DNA of 64,000 nucleotides from Orlajensenia sp037404875 (GTDB taxonomy: Bacteria > Actinomycetota > Actinomycetes > Actinomycetales > Microbacteriaceae): NCBI RefSeq assembly GCF_037404875.1, contig NZ_JBBELO010000028.1:1-64000 (forward strand), written 5' to 3'. Below the pieces are notes generated by a model. The model was not told the origin of the DNA and did not search any database. It saw only the letters and a list, made by a program, of their open reading frames with translations. A program made the position numbers and the translations under genes. Positions 54,544 to 63,776 of this stretch are shown here, piece by piece. Each line of letters begins with the position of its first letter. Within the stretch, counting starts at the first letter, position 1.

Positions 54544-55631
54544 CGCTCAAGTCGATGCAGGTTTACGTAGAGGCTCGAACCGCGCATCTTGAACGCGGAT
54601 CGGTGAAAAGTGCCGACCACCTATTCGTCTATAACGGCGAAAGTTATGACTTCGACCTGGATCTCGCCGCTCGAACGGGTGCGGTCAGAGCGGGAACAGT
54701 TGCGACGGCAACGATGATCCTTCGCCGCAGGCCTGACGTACTCGAGCTCAATGAGCCGGCTATGGCGGGAGCATGGGTGAAGCTCTTCGTCTACACCGCT
54801 GCCGCCAAGTTGGCATCAATCGGTAGATCGAAGATCGCGATCGTCACGTATGCCATCGAAAACGCCGACCTGCGTGCTGCTTTTTCCCACAAGACTCACC
54901 TCCCACGCGGAATCAGCGATGCAGTCACGGCCTTCATTGTCCGGTTGCTGTGCCGGGGATTCACGCGAATTGCGTTCGGAACTCAAGGGGCTCGAGCAAA
55001 TTATGAGGATCTCGTCGGGCGGCGCAATCTCAATCGGTCTGAGACGGCAGACTTTCGCGCGCTCGAGCCGGCGTGCGATTGCAGTGGGGACGACAAGGTC
55101 GATGAGCGCGTTGTCTTTCTCGGCGCGTTCGAGGAACGCAAAGGCCTCTTGCGAGTCATGGAGGCGTGGCCGTCTGTCCAGAAGGCTCGTCCACAGGCAC
55201 GGTTGACTATCGCGGGAAAGGGTCCTCTCGAGAACCGAGTGAAAGAGTGGGTCTCTGCAAACGACGGTGTGGACCTTGTGGTTGACCCGGCTCGTGAGAA
55301 AATTCACGAAATTCTTCGCTCTTCAGCCGTGCTCGTACTCTTCTCGCAGCGCACTGGCACGTGGAGGGAGCAAGTGGGCCTGCCGATCGTCGAGGGCTTA
55401 TCGCACGGATGCACCATCGTCGCCTCAGCCGAGACAGGATTGTCCGACTGGCTAATAGCGCACGGCCACGGCGTTCTCGAAGCGTCAGCGAACACGGGAG
55501 AGCTCGCACGGGTCATCGAAGAAAAAGTGAAAGCACCGATTGACCGGGGCGAGGTGCTGAGGTCGCTTCCTGAGAGCAGTCAGCGGCTGGAAGCCGGCCG
55601 GTGGATGTATGGCCGGACGGTGGTCGTGTGA
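54540..55631 (+). CDS. family 4-type glycosyltransferase
   Basis: 363 residues. GT-B C-terminal signatures are clear (RVVFLGAFEERKGLLRVMEAWPSV, LTIAGKGPLENRV, VLFSQRTGTWREQVGLPIVEGLSHGCTIVAS). The N-terminal half is divergent. GTG start overlapping the previous stop. Codon use is noticeably less GC-rich than in the flanking core genes. Confidence 0.88.
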   Translation: MTLKSMQVYVEARTAHLERGSVKSADHLFVYNGESYDFDLDLAARTGAVRAGTVATATMILRRRPDVLELNEPAMAGAWVKLFVYTAAAKLASIGRSKIAIVTYAIENADLRAAFSHKTHLPRGISDAVTAFIVRLLCRGFTRIAFGTQGARANYEDLVGRRNLNRSETADFRALEPACDCSGDDKVDERVVFLGAFEERKGLLRVMEAWPSVQKARPQARLTIAGKGPLENRVKEWVSANDGVDLVVDPAREKIHEILRSSAVLVLFSQRTGTWREQVGLPIVEGLSHGCTIVASAETGLSDWLIAHGHGVLEASANTGELARVIEEKVKAPIDRGEVLRSLPESSQRLEAGRWMYGRTVVV

Positions 55632-56671
55632 CTCGCGTCTTCCTGCTCAATAACTATTCGATGCGTCAAGCACTGAAACGCTTTCAGGACGGGGAATACC
55701 CTGGGCAGCATCTGTGGGGCTATCCGAAGGGTGGAAGCCGAGGCGATACGGAATGGGTGCTCCCGACCTCCATCTATGACGTTTCGTGGATGCGAAAAGG
55801 GGTCGCACGCGCGGTGCGCAATGCCATCGTGAAGCTCGTGGGTGACCCACTGCAGCAGCTAGCGACGTGGCGTTCGGCGGAACCTGGCGACGTGGTCTAC
55901 GCCGCGGACCAACGGTCGGCATCCCTCCTCGGACTCGCAAAATCCCTCAAGTGGTTCAGGCGGCCCTTGGTGGTTGTGGTGCATCACCCCCCGCGCAATC
56001 GTTGGGAACACTGGTGCCTCGGTTCTGCGGATGCCGTTCTGTACCTAACTCCAAGTATTCAGCCGCGATTGGGTAGCTCCCTTCCGAAGATCAGGGATTT
56101 CCGATTCGCACCTTGGGGCCCTGCACTCGATTCGGATGTTTACACCGTGACGCCACCTGCGGATGCGGCGTACGACTTCGTATCTGCCGGCAAGACCAAC
56201 CGCGATTACACCCCACTGCGTGCAGCAGCAGAGCTTGGAGGCTTGAGTGGCGTCATCTATGACGGCTCTTCCAAGACGGTCTTCATCGATGGGGCGGCCC
56301 ACGTCACGCGCGGTCAGTATGACTACGTCGAGATCATTGCCGCGATGAAGGCCGCCCGCTCCGTCGTCATTCCGATTTGCCACGGCGAGACCATGGCCGG
56401 GCTGACAGAAGTGGCCGATGCAATCGCGCTGGACAAGCCGGTGATCGTCAACCGCTCGACGGCATTTCCTTATGAAATCGAGTCGACCGGAGCCGGGCGG
56501 ACCCTAGCCAACCTCTCGGTAAAACTGCTCGTTTCTACCATCCATGATGCCCGGTCCCAGAGTATTGGTGGAGCGCGCACGCTTGCATCGACGTTCAATA
56601 TGGATGCGTACTGTGATGTCCTTGACTCCGCGTTAAGGGACTGCCGGACCCCGACGGAACAAAGGCGATGA
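55628..56671 (+). CDS. probable glycosyltransferase, divergent GT-B type
   Basis: 347 residues from a GTG overlapping the previous stop. Segments such as RRPLVVVVHHPPRNRWEHWCLGSADAVLYL, YDFVSAGKTNRDYTPL and AAMKAARSVVIPICHGETMAGLTEVADAIALDKPVIVNRS follow the layout of GT-B enzymes, with the last resembling the donor-binding site. Strict family assignment is not possible by eye. It lies between a glycosyltransferase and the flippase, in the same overlapping operon. Confidence 0.72.
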   Translation: MTRVFLLNNYSMRQALKRFQDGEYPGQHLWGYPKGGSRGDTEWVLPTSIYDVSWMRKGVARAVRNAIVKLVGDPLQQLATWRSAEPGDVVYAADQRSASLLGLAKSLKWFRRPLVVVVHHPPRNRWEHWCLGSADAVLYLTPSIQPRLGSSLPKIRDFRFAPWGPALDSDVYTVTPPADAAYDFVSAGKTNRDYTPLRAAAELGGLSGVIYDGSSKTVFIDGAAHVTRGQYDYVEIIAAMKAARSVVIPICHGETMAGLTEVADAIALDKPVIVNRSTAFPYEIESTGAGRTLANLSVKLLVSTIHDARSQSIGGARTLASTFNMDAYCDVLDSALRDCRTPTEQRR

Positions 56672-57969
56672 CCCACGAGTCGGACGTTGCATTGACGGCG
56701 CCACTTCGCAGAAGGGGTAAGGGGTGGATCCCTGCGCGCCTTCGCAGATTCGGCCCCGTGATGGCATTGACATTCGCCTCCCAGCTGTTGTCTGCCGGGT
56801 CCACCCTGATCCTGCCTACGTTGGGCCTTGCAACCGCAGACCTTTACGCTGCCGCAACGCAGATGGGTCTGGCGAGTCTCACGGGCATCGTCGTCGGCAT
56901 TGTCTATAACCTTGCGATCGGCCGTCCTAACTTCAGAGGATGGAGGCTGTGGGCTGGCTTAGCAGCGCTCTTCTCAATCGGGATCGCAACGGTTCTGTTC
57001 TTCCTCCTGAGGGGGCAAGGTCTTTTTGACCGGCTTCCCATCAACGAGGGAGCGGTGGTTATAGCTTCCTTCGGCCTCGGCGGGGCCCTTCTGAGTGCCG
57101 GCGGCGTAATCGCTGTTCGGGAGGCATGTTTGGGCCGACCGAATCTACTCGCTGGCGTCACTGTGGCTCCAAACGCAGCGCTGTTCATCGCCGTTGGAGC
57201 CACTGCCCTGTTCTCCAGTGGCGTGCGGACCGTTTGGGAAGTGACGATCCCCGGCTTGGCTTGGGCGTTGGCCGCTCTGGTCATGTTGATCGTGTCGTTC
57301 AGGCGGATGCGTATGCACGACGGTGCGCCGGAGAACCTCTCCGAAAGCCGCCACCCAAGCACCCTCCAGACCGTCGCTCTCGCTCTTGGCGTAATAACGA
57401 GTTCCATCTTGCCGTCGTTCTATATGGCCGCCGTTGTCGGACTGGCGGTCGGTTTGCCCTACTTCCTCTATCTGTCCACGAAGCTCGGGAACTCGTTCGT
57501 AAGCCTGGGCGTCAATTCCATCCTGATGGTGAAGTACAACTGGGTCCAAGAACACCGACTGCATCTTCGGTGGCCCGTGCTTCTAGCAATATTCGGCACT
57601 GCACTGATTGCCCTTGCCGTCATCGCACATGTCTGGAAAGGCAGCACACTCCAGCCACTGAGTTATGTTCTCGTTGCCCTCGCTTGGCTGCTGCTCATTA
57701 CGGCCGGTGCGCTGATCATCCGTGAGATGAATGCTCAACGGCTTTCGCGGGCGCTCCTTACCAAGGTCGTCGTCGACCTACTTGTGTCGATTACGATTGC
57801 TGTCACGCTTACTCTCCATCCAAGCGTCACGGGGTACTTTGGAGCGTTCATGGGTTCCCAGGGGGCGACGTTGGCCGTCTCTGGATATTCACTCGGCTCG
57901 CGAAGTCTCGGGGTGTTAGGCGCCCTCGTGGTAGCGGCTTCAGTGCTGCTGGGCCTTTCGGGATGGTAG
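56668..57969 (+). CDS. Wzx-like flippase / multi-pass polysaccharide export protein
   Basis: 433 residues with about twelve hydrophobic segments and a basic N-terminus. The distribution of segments and position between glycosyltransferases and the polymerase fit a MOP-superfamily lipid-linked oligosaccharide flippase. Sequence similarity to characterised Wzx proteins is weak, as is usual. ATG overlaps the preceding stop (ATGA). Confidence 0.75.
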   Translation: MTHESDVALTAPLRRRGKGWIPARLRRFGPVMALTFASQLLSAGSTLILPTLGLATADLYAAATQMGLASLTGIVVGIVYNLAIGRPNFRGWRLWAGLAALFSIGIATVLFFLLRGQGLFDRLPINEGAVVIASFGLGGALLSAGGVIAVREACLGRPNLLAGVTVAPNAALFIAVGATALFSSGVRTVWEVTIPGLAWALAALVMLIVSFRRMRMHDGAPENLSESRHPSTLQTVALALGVITSSILPSFYMAAVVGLAVGLPYFLYLSTKLGNSFVSLGVNSILMVKYNWVQEHRLHLRWPVLLAIFGTALIALAVIAHVWKGSTLQPLSYVLVALAWLLLITAGALIIREMNAQRLSRALLTKVVVDLLVSITIAVTLTLHPSVTGYFGAFMGSQGATLAVSGYSLGSRSLGVLGALVVAASVLLGLSGW

Positions 57970-58044
57970 ATGGCCGGGTTATTGCGCTTCAAGAATTGTC
58001 GAGCGCCTGCACGGAGTACAAGTGCATGAGGCGGGAAGGGTGAC

Positions 58045-59328
58045 ATGAAGAAGGTAGAGCCTTCACCGCTCCCTCGCCCGGCCTCATCTGCGTTCGAGCC
58101 TGTGTCGCCCATTCAGCACTTGGCCGCCTCGCCCCGCGTCCGCACTCAAACCTGGATCGGCTATTTTGTCCTATTGGCGGTAGTCGCGGTCCCTTATCCG
58201 ATTGGTCAGTTACTCCCGCTACCCGTGGCGATAGCGCTGGCGACCTTCATCTACCTCATCGGTATCTCGTTCAGTGCTGTCGGAGGCGCCTTCTCGAGGC
58301 CTCTTCTGCTATCGCTCCTTGGAGGACCGGCGTTGTGGGCGGTCGCGTTGCTGATGCAGCAGGTCCTCGGACTGAGCGCCTTCGGGGGAGCTTTCCTATA
58401 CTTCTTCGTGGTTCCCCTGGGCATACTTGCGGGAATCGAAACCGCTCGCAACGGCCTCGTTCCTTCATTTCTGTCGGCATTCCGAATTACAGCGGCGATT
58501 CTCGCTCTGCTCGCGACCATCGAATTCGCAATGAGACGAAGCGCCTTCGGTTACGAGACTTTCTTGCAGAACGACGTCATCAGGGCCACAGCCGGCCAAT
58601 TCCACCCAATCATCTTGGGAGTCATCCTCACGGCCGCCATTGGCGCTTCCGCTGAACTCGTGTCCAGACGGCTTAAGGTTGCCCTGATTGCGCTGTTATT
58701 CATCGGGATTGTGACCACAGGGTCGCTAGGGCCGATCGTGGTCGGTGCTGTCATTGCCGTTTTCGCGATCTTCCCCGGCATTCGGAAGACCAGTCGGTGG
58801 ACGACACTCGCTGTAGCGGCGTTCGCGCTCGCTGGAGGGTTCCTATCCACGACCGTCTGGTCGACCGACATCAGCGGAGGGACGGTCGATGAGTACAGCT
58901 CCGGTTATCGAACCGCGGTGTACGCGCTTCTTCCGAACATCTTGCGTTCAGCGCCGTTCGGGTACGGTCCGTCGGGACTGCCACCCGGCTCATGGCTGAT
59001 TTACTCCCAGTACCTCGGCATTCGCGATGTAAGTGTCACGGTCGATGCTGAGCCCGTGCTCCTTGCCGCTGAATGGGGGTTTCTAGGGTTGATTGCGTTC
59101 TCGATCGTCCTATGGGTATCCGGTAGGGCGCTGTACCGAGGCTTTGCAGCGCTCAGCCTGACCCTCGTCGGTCTCACCCTGAATGGACTGACCGTTGCGC
59201 TTCACGCCTGGCTCAACCTTTCGATCTTCTGGATGATCCTGATTGGCATGGCGGTTTGGGCGGTCTTCCAGGCCCGCCATTCAGAGCCGGTTAGTGCTTC
59301 TCCTTCTACCGTTCTCGATCGGTCATAG
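58045..59328 (+). CDS. Wzy-like polysaccharide polymerase
   Basis: 427 residues, ATG after GGAAGGGTGAC. Ten or eleven membrane segments and one large outside loop near 285-330 (STDISGGTVDEYSSGYRTAVYALLPNILRSAP) containing arginines and aromatic residues, as in O-antigen polymerase/ligase (Wzy/WaaL) proteins. It would join repeat units outside the membrane. A 75-base gap separates it from the flippase. Confidence 0.78.
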   Translation: MKKVEPSPLPRPASSAFEPVSPIQHLAASPRVRTQTWIGYFVLLAVVAVPYPIGQLLPLPVAIALATFIYLIGISFSAVGGAFSRPLLLSLLGGPALWAVALLMQQVLGLSAFGGAFLYFFVVPLGILAGIETARNGLVPSFLSAFRITAAILALLATIEFAMRRSAFGYETFLQNDVIRATAGQFHPIILGVILTAAIGASAELVSRRLKVALIALLFIGIVTTGSLGPIVVGAVIAVFAIFPGIRKTSRWTTLAVAAFALAGGFLSTTVWSTDISGGTVDEYSSGYRTAVYALLPNILRSAPFGYGPSGLPPGSWLIYSQYLGIRDVSVTVDAEPVLLAAEWGFLGLIAFSIVLWVSGRALYRGFAALSLTLVGLTLNGLTVALHAWLNLSIFWMILIGMAVWAVFQARHSEPVSASPSTVLDRS

Positions 59329-59410
59329 ATATGTATTCCATCCGCGTGGGGGCTCAATCGAAGGCCGAAGCGGCCCATCGAACCGCTTATTTCCGAGACG
59401 TCGTGCTCTG

Positions 59411-59944
59411 GTGAACGCCGCTCGCATCGTCAGGGGAGCTCTACAACTGGCTCGAGGATTTCTCCGTACCGGCGTTTGGGGCGTGCGTATCGAATGGGGG
59501 GCCCGCTTGACCGGTGGGGGGGAATATGACCTTCGCGCTGGATCGGTGATCCGCAACCGGAGCCGCATATACGTGCATGAGGGGGCCAAGTTCACCCTTA
59601 TGCCAGGTGCCTCCGTCGGTAGTAGAACGGTTGTCAATGTCATGACCGGTCTGTATATCGGGGAGGGTACTCGGGTTTCGTGGCAGTGCCAGATACTCGA
59701 CTCGGATTTCCACGCCATACGTCGCCCGAACGGCACGGTGCGGTCGATGACCGCCCCGGTCAGGATCGAGTCACGAGTGCTCGTCGGTACCGGCTCCATA
59801 ATCCTGAAGGGGGTCTCAATCGGTGCTGACTCCGTAGTCGGCGCTGGTGCCGTGATCTCGCCATACTCTCGTTTTCCCGAGCGGAGCAGCGTCGGTGGCA
59901 ATCCCGCCGTCTTCATCGCGGAGATCGGTGGTTGGATCCCTTAG
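59411..59944 (+). CDS. hexapeptide-repeat acetyltransferase
   Basis: 177 residues from a GTG; the exact start is uncertain because no good ribosome site is seen. Left-handed beta-helix repeats such as GSVIRNRSRIYVHEGAKF, VGSRTVVNVMTGLYIGEGTRV, RVLVGTGSIILKGVSIGADSVVGAGAVI and GNPAVFIAEIGG mark the LbH/WbbJ-type O-acetyltransferases; the catalytic histidine is probably in DSDFHAIRRP. It would acetylate a repeat-unit sugar. Its last 32 bases overlap the 3' end of the opposite-strand acyltransferase. Confidence 0.85.
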   Translation: MNAARIVRGALQLARGFLRTGVWGVRIEWGARLTGGGEYDLRAGSVIRNRSRIYVHEGAKFTLMPGASVGSRTVVNVMTGLYIGEGTRVSWQCQILDSDFHAIRRPNGTVRSMTAPVRIESRVLVGTGSIILKGVSIGADSVVGAGAVISPYSRFPERSSVGGNPAVFIAEIGGWIP

Positions 59945-61094
59945 TTTCCTGCGTGCGACTGCCCAGAGATCGAGTCGCCCACTGGCCGATCGTCCGCGAC
60001 AGCCGGTGAATCGGGGACTCGATGAACTTGTAAAAAAGCCACGCCACACTGAAAGCAACGGGCACGGACACGCAAAGAGCAAGCCACGGGCTTGCTGATT
60101 GCATAAGCAACCGAACTCCAATGACGATCGGTTCGTGAACCAAGTAAAGGCTGAAGGAGATGGCGCCGAGCCAAAGAACCCCTCTGGTGCTGAGCGTGCG
60201 CCTGGCACCGTCCCAAAAGCATGCACTGACAACAAAACCGAGTGCGCCCGCGATGGCGACCCACCGGAAGGCACGCGCGACGTTCGCGTCTACACCGGCC
60301 GCAAGAAGTAGCCACCTCGTGCTCCCCAACAGCACTGACGACACGATGATCGGTATCCACAGGCGCAGGGCGTCTGAACGCGGCCGAAGGTAGGCGCTGA
60401 GCCAGTCCCAATTCGAGCTGATCAGCACTCCGAGACCGAAGGTGCACAGGTATACGACCGCTTCCATATCTAAGACGGCCGCGACGGCAAGTAGAAGGAT
60501 CAGCAGCCAGACCTCAAGGTGAAAACGCATACGGATGCGCGCGAGCGTGATGTAGACAGGCAAGAGGATCGAGAACAAGATTTCCCAGCGCAATGTCCAG
60601 AGTGGGCTGATGACATCGGAATTGCCGAATACGAGCGAGACGTCAAGTAGCAGTCCATGGGCGTCGTACGACAGGGGTCGGGCGTTAATCCACGGGCCGA
60701 GACCCTGCGAATGAAATCGGGGGATGGCGAGGATTGTCAGACCTCCAAGAGCCACCGCGGCCCAGATCGGACCATACAGGCGCAAAAGCCTCCGTGGATA
60801 GTAAGAGATCCAATACGACATGTTTGGCGTCTTTACTGAACGCGTGAGTACCACCCCACTGAGGATGAAGAAGACGTAGACGGCAGTTCCTCCTTCCCAG
60901 AGGAGGTGCAGTGGCGTATACGCAGCAATAGTGGTGATGGGGCCTATCTGTCCGAGGGCAGCGGAAAAGTACACGCGAGCGAACGCGGGCACCGTCAGCA
61001 ATGCGTGATGGAGCACGACAACGACGGAGGCGAGCCCCCGAAGCCCATCGAGACTAGGCAGCCTCGAGCCTTCTCTTGCGGCCTGCGCAATCAC
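59913..61094 (-). CDS. OafA/YrhL-type membrane acyltransferase
   Basis: 393 residues from GTG 61092-61094, preferred because AAGGGAG lies six bases upstream; a TTG 60 bases earlier is less likely. SLDGLRGLASVVVVLHHALL contains the catalytic histidine, and YVFFILSGVVLTRS, YYPRRLLRLYGPIW, SPLWTLRWEILFSILLPVYI are further Acyltransferase_3 signatures; about ten membrane segments. It probably modifies the exopolysaccharide and closes the cluster on the opposite strand. Confidence 0.9.
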   Translation of the reverse strand: MIAQAAREGSRLPSLDGLRGLASVVVVLHHALLTVPAFARVYFSAALGQIGPITTIAAYTPLHLLWEGGTAVYVFFILSGVVLTRSVKTPNMSYWISYYPRRLLRLYGPIWAAVALGGLTILAIPRFHSQGLGPWINARPLSYDAHGLLLDVSLVFGNSDVISPLWTLRWEILFSILLPVYITLARIRMRFHLEVWLLILLLAVAAVLDMEAVVYLCTFGLGVLISSNWDWLSAYLRPRSDALRLWIPIIVSSVLLGSTRWLLLAAGVDANVARAFRWVAIAGALGFVVSACFWDGARRTLSTRGVLWLGAISFSLYLVHEPIVIGVRLLMQSASPWLALCVSVPVAFSVAWLFYKFIESPIHRLSRTIGQWATRSLGSRTQETKGSNHRSPR

Positions 61095-61243
61095 GGATGC
61101 TCCCTTGGCAGGTCGAACATTCCCTGAGCCTAACTGCAGAAGTGGTTTCGGCAATTACCTGCCCGATGCGATCCGAGTGAGGTGGCGCGTTCCTAAGAGG
61201 TCGACTCGCCAGGCGATCAGCTTTGCTCTGGTGTAATTGACGA

Positions 61244-63079
61244 ATGGCCTCTCGCTCCGACACCGCTGGTGAGCGCGCGTCGCGACGACACCAACGGCGG
61301 CGAACGGCCAATCGCCGCCGCATCGTGCTCTATTCCGTGCTTGGCATTCTTGTCGTCGTGGTGGGTTTGGCTGCGTGGGTCGGCGTGCGAGGGTGGCTCG
61401 CGAAGGGTGAGCTCGAAGCGGCAGTGCCACTCGCGTCGCACATGAAAGCTGATGTGCTCGCGGGCAAGGGCAATGCTGCCGCTGCCGACGGTGCCGAGTT
61501 GCAGCAGCGCGCTGCCTGGGCGGCATCCCTCACGAGTGATCCCGTGTGGCTCGGGGCGGAATCGCTTCCTTTGGTCGGTCCCAACCTCACCGTGGTTCGG
61601 GAACTCGCGGCATCGGTCGACGGCGTAGCGAAGGGCGCGGTTCAGCCGCTGGGCGAACTTGCGGGAACCATCGCCCTGAGCGACTTCAAGCCGGTGAACG
61701 GCCGGGTGAACCTGCAGCCGCTGGTTGCTGCGCAGCCGAGTCTGGCGAAGGCCTCGGCCACGCTGACGGCAGCTCAGCAGCGACTGTCAGCCATTGACTC
61801 CCTGCCTGTCGTCGGGCCGCTGGCGGAAGCCCGCGCTACCTACGCCAAGCAACTCACCGACGCCACTGACGGCATCAGCGCGCTCAACCGGGCGGTGCAG
61901 CTGATTCCGCCGATGCTCGGTGCCGGCGGCCCGCGGAACTATCTCGTGCTGTTCCAGAACAATGCGGAACTGAGGTCGAACGGAGGCATCCCGGGTGCGC
62001 TGGCTCTTCTGCACGCCGATGATGGAACTTTCAACCTGACGCAGCAGGCCAGCTCAGCGGACTTTCCGAAGTTCGTCCCACCCGTGATGAAGCTGCCATT
62101 CGACACTCGCGCGTTGTGGGGCGACAATACGGCGTCGTACATGCAGGACATCACATTCACGCCCCAGTTCCCGCTGACCGGGCAGATCGCCCGCGAAATG
62201 TGGAGGCAGAAGTTCGGCGTCGAGGTTGATGGCGTGCTCTCGGCGGATCCGGTGGTGCTCAGCCATCTGCTTGTGGCGACTGGTCCCATCACGCTCCCGA
62301 GCGGTGATGTGCTGACCAGCGAAAACGCCGTGCAGCTGCTCCTGAGCGACGTCTACGCGCGCTACCCGAATCCGAAGCAGCAGGATGCGTTCTTCGCGAG
62401 CGCCGCCGCATCCGTGTTCTCAGCCGTCGCGTCGGGCAATGTCGATCCGATCAAGCTCATCGATGCGCTCGCGCAGAGCGGCGAAGAACGGCGGGTGTTC
62501 GTGTGGAGCGCGCATGCTGAAGACCAGAAGGTTCTGACGGGTACCACGCTGGCGGGGGACCTCCCGGCCACCCGGGGACCGAAAGAGACCTTCGGCATCT
62601 ACCTCGACGACGAGACCGGCTCGAAGATGGACACCTACCTTGACGTCTCGGTCAAGGCGGCCCATCAAGTGTGTCGCAACGACCGGCTGCCCTACTACGA
62701 GATGTGGGTGACGCTGAAGAACACGGCGCCGGCGGATGCCGCGACGTCGCTGCCCGAATACGTCACCGGCGGCGGCGACAACAGCGACGTGCCGGTCGGC
62801 GGCATCCGTACGACTATCGCCGTCTACGGGCCCCCCGGCTCGTACAACCAGGGCGTCATGAAAGAGAGTCAGCCCACCGGCTACCACCCCACGGTCGAAA
62901 AGGGGTACACGCTGAGCAAGGTGTCGAGCCAACTGATGCCCGGCGAAAGCGCAACTTTCCAGTTCGGATTCATTGGTGGAGACCCCCAAAAGACGGGGAT
63001 CGGCCTCGAAATCACGCCTTTATTGCGTGCGATGAGACCTTCCTCATTGGCGCTCACCTGCGAAAGTGCCCTATTCTGA
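61244..63079 (+). CDS. DUF4012-family membrane-anchored protein
   Basis: 611 residues. A very basic cytoplasmic N-terminus (RASRRHQRRRTANRRR), one membrane segment at about 27-48, and a large extracellular region. NYLVLFQNNAELRSNGGIPGALALL is the core of the DUF4012 domain, often found in actinobacterial polysaccharide loci and possibly related to LytR-like assembly. No catalytic role is established. Followed after 64 bases by the LSSTG protein. Confidence 0.85.
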   Translation: MASRSDTAGERASRRHQRRRTANRRRIVLYSVLGILVVVVGLAAWVGVRGWLAKGELEAAVPLASHMKADVLAGKGNAAAADGAELQQRAAWAASLTSDPVWLGAESLPLVGPNLTVVRELAASVDGVAKGAVQPLGELAGTIALSDFKPVNGRVNLQPLVAAQPSLAKASATLTAAQQRLSAIDSLPVVGPLAEARATYAKQLTDATDGISALNRAVQLIPPMLGAGGPRNYLVLFQNNAELRSNGGIPGALALLHADDGTFNLTQQASSADFPKFVPPVMKLPFDTRALWGDNTASYMQDITFTPQFPLTGQIAREMWRQKFGVEVDGVLSADPVVLSHLLVATGPITLPSGDVLTSENAVQLLLSDVYARYPNPKQQDAFFASAAASVFSAVASGNVDPIKLIDALAQSGEERRVFVWSAHAEDQKVLTGTTLAGDLPATRGPKETFGIYLDDETGSKMDTYLDVSVKAAHQVCRNDRLPYYEMWVTLKNTAPADAATSLPEYVTGGGDNSDVPVGGIRTTIAVYGPPGSYNQGVMKESQPTGYHPTVEKGYTLSKVSSQLMPGESATFQFGFIGGDPQKTGIGLEITPLLRAMRPSSLALTCESALF

Positions 63080-63143
63080 AAAAGTCATGTATCGACGCGA
63101 GTGCGTTGGGAACGACAGCGACGCTTGAGGGGCACACACACTT

Positions 63144-63710
63144 ATGAAGAAGAAGATCATTGCAATCGCGATCGCTGCAGCAGCGCTCGTCGGAATTCCG
63201 GCCGCTGGCGCCCTGGCCGCCACGTACGCCAGCCAGGGCCCGAGCGTCACGGTTAAGGCAGGCGAAGTCGGCACCCTGAACTTCATCAACCTCGACGCCA
63301 ACGCATCCGTCACCATCACCGGAGGCGGCGCGGATGTCGCTGTCTTCAAGGCGGCTCCCTCGGTGACGAAGACGACCGATGCCAGCGGCGCGGTCAGCGT
63401 CGGCGCATCGTCGAACACTCCGGGCACCTTCACGATCACCGCGACCACGACCAACGTCGTCTCGGTCGGTACCCTCACGGTCACGCCGGCTGACACCACG
63501 GTCGGCAGCGGCAGCACCGGTGGAACCGGGACCGCCGGCGGAGCAGGTGGCACCGGAGCGGGCTCTTCCAACAGCTCCGGCTACGGACTCTCCAGCACGG
63601 GCTACAACGCCCCGATGCTGCTCATCTGGGGCGCCGGTGGGGCCGTCGTACTGGGCATCGCCCTGGTCGTCGTGCTGAGCATCGTGCGTCGCAACCGCGC
63701 ACACGCGTAG
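63144..63710 (+). CDS. cell-wall-anchored protein with LSSTG sorting signal
   Basis: 188 residues. Signal peptide 1-25 (KKKIIAIAIAAAALVG then ALA), a small beta-rich domain (about 30-118), a Gly/Ser/Thr linker (120-147), and a C-terminal sorting signal: LSSTG at 149-153, hydrophobic segment 158-181 and basic tail RRNRAHA. The LPXTG variant is typical of actinobacterial class E or similar sortases; no sortase lies in the window. Probably a spacer or surface protein placed beside the DUF4012 protein and the polysaccharide genes. Confidence 0.85.
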   Translation: MKKKIIAIAIAAAALVGIPAAGALAATYASQGPSVTVKAGEVGTLNFINLDANASVTITGGGADVAVFKAAPSVTKTTDASGAVSVGASSNTPGTFTITATTTNVVSVGTLTVTPADTTVGSGSTGGTGTAGGAGGTGAGSSNSSGYGLSSTGYNAPMLLIWGAGGAVVLGIALVVVLSIVRRNRAHA

Positions 63711-63724
63711 TCGCTGATTCAAAG

Positions 63725-63750
63725 GCGGCCCCGGTTTCGGCCGGGGCCGC
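63725..63750 (+). terminator. 10-bp stem terminator after the wall protein
   Basis: GCGGCCCCGG (63725-63734) pairs with CCGGGGCCGC (63741-63750) around TTTCGG and is followed by TCTTTC, a good intrinsic terminator 15 bases after the stop codon. Confidence 0.85.
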
Positions 63751-63776
63751 TCTTTCATGCCCGCGATCGATGCCCG

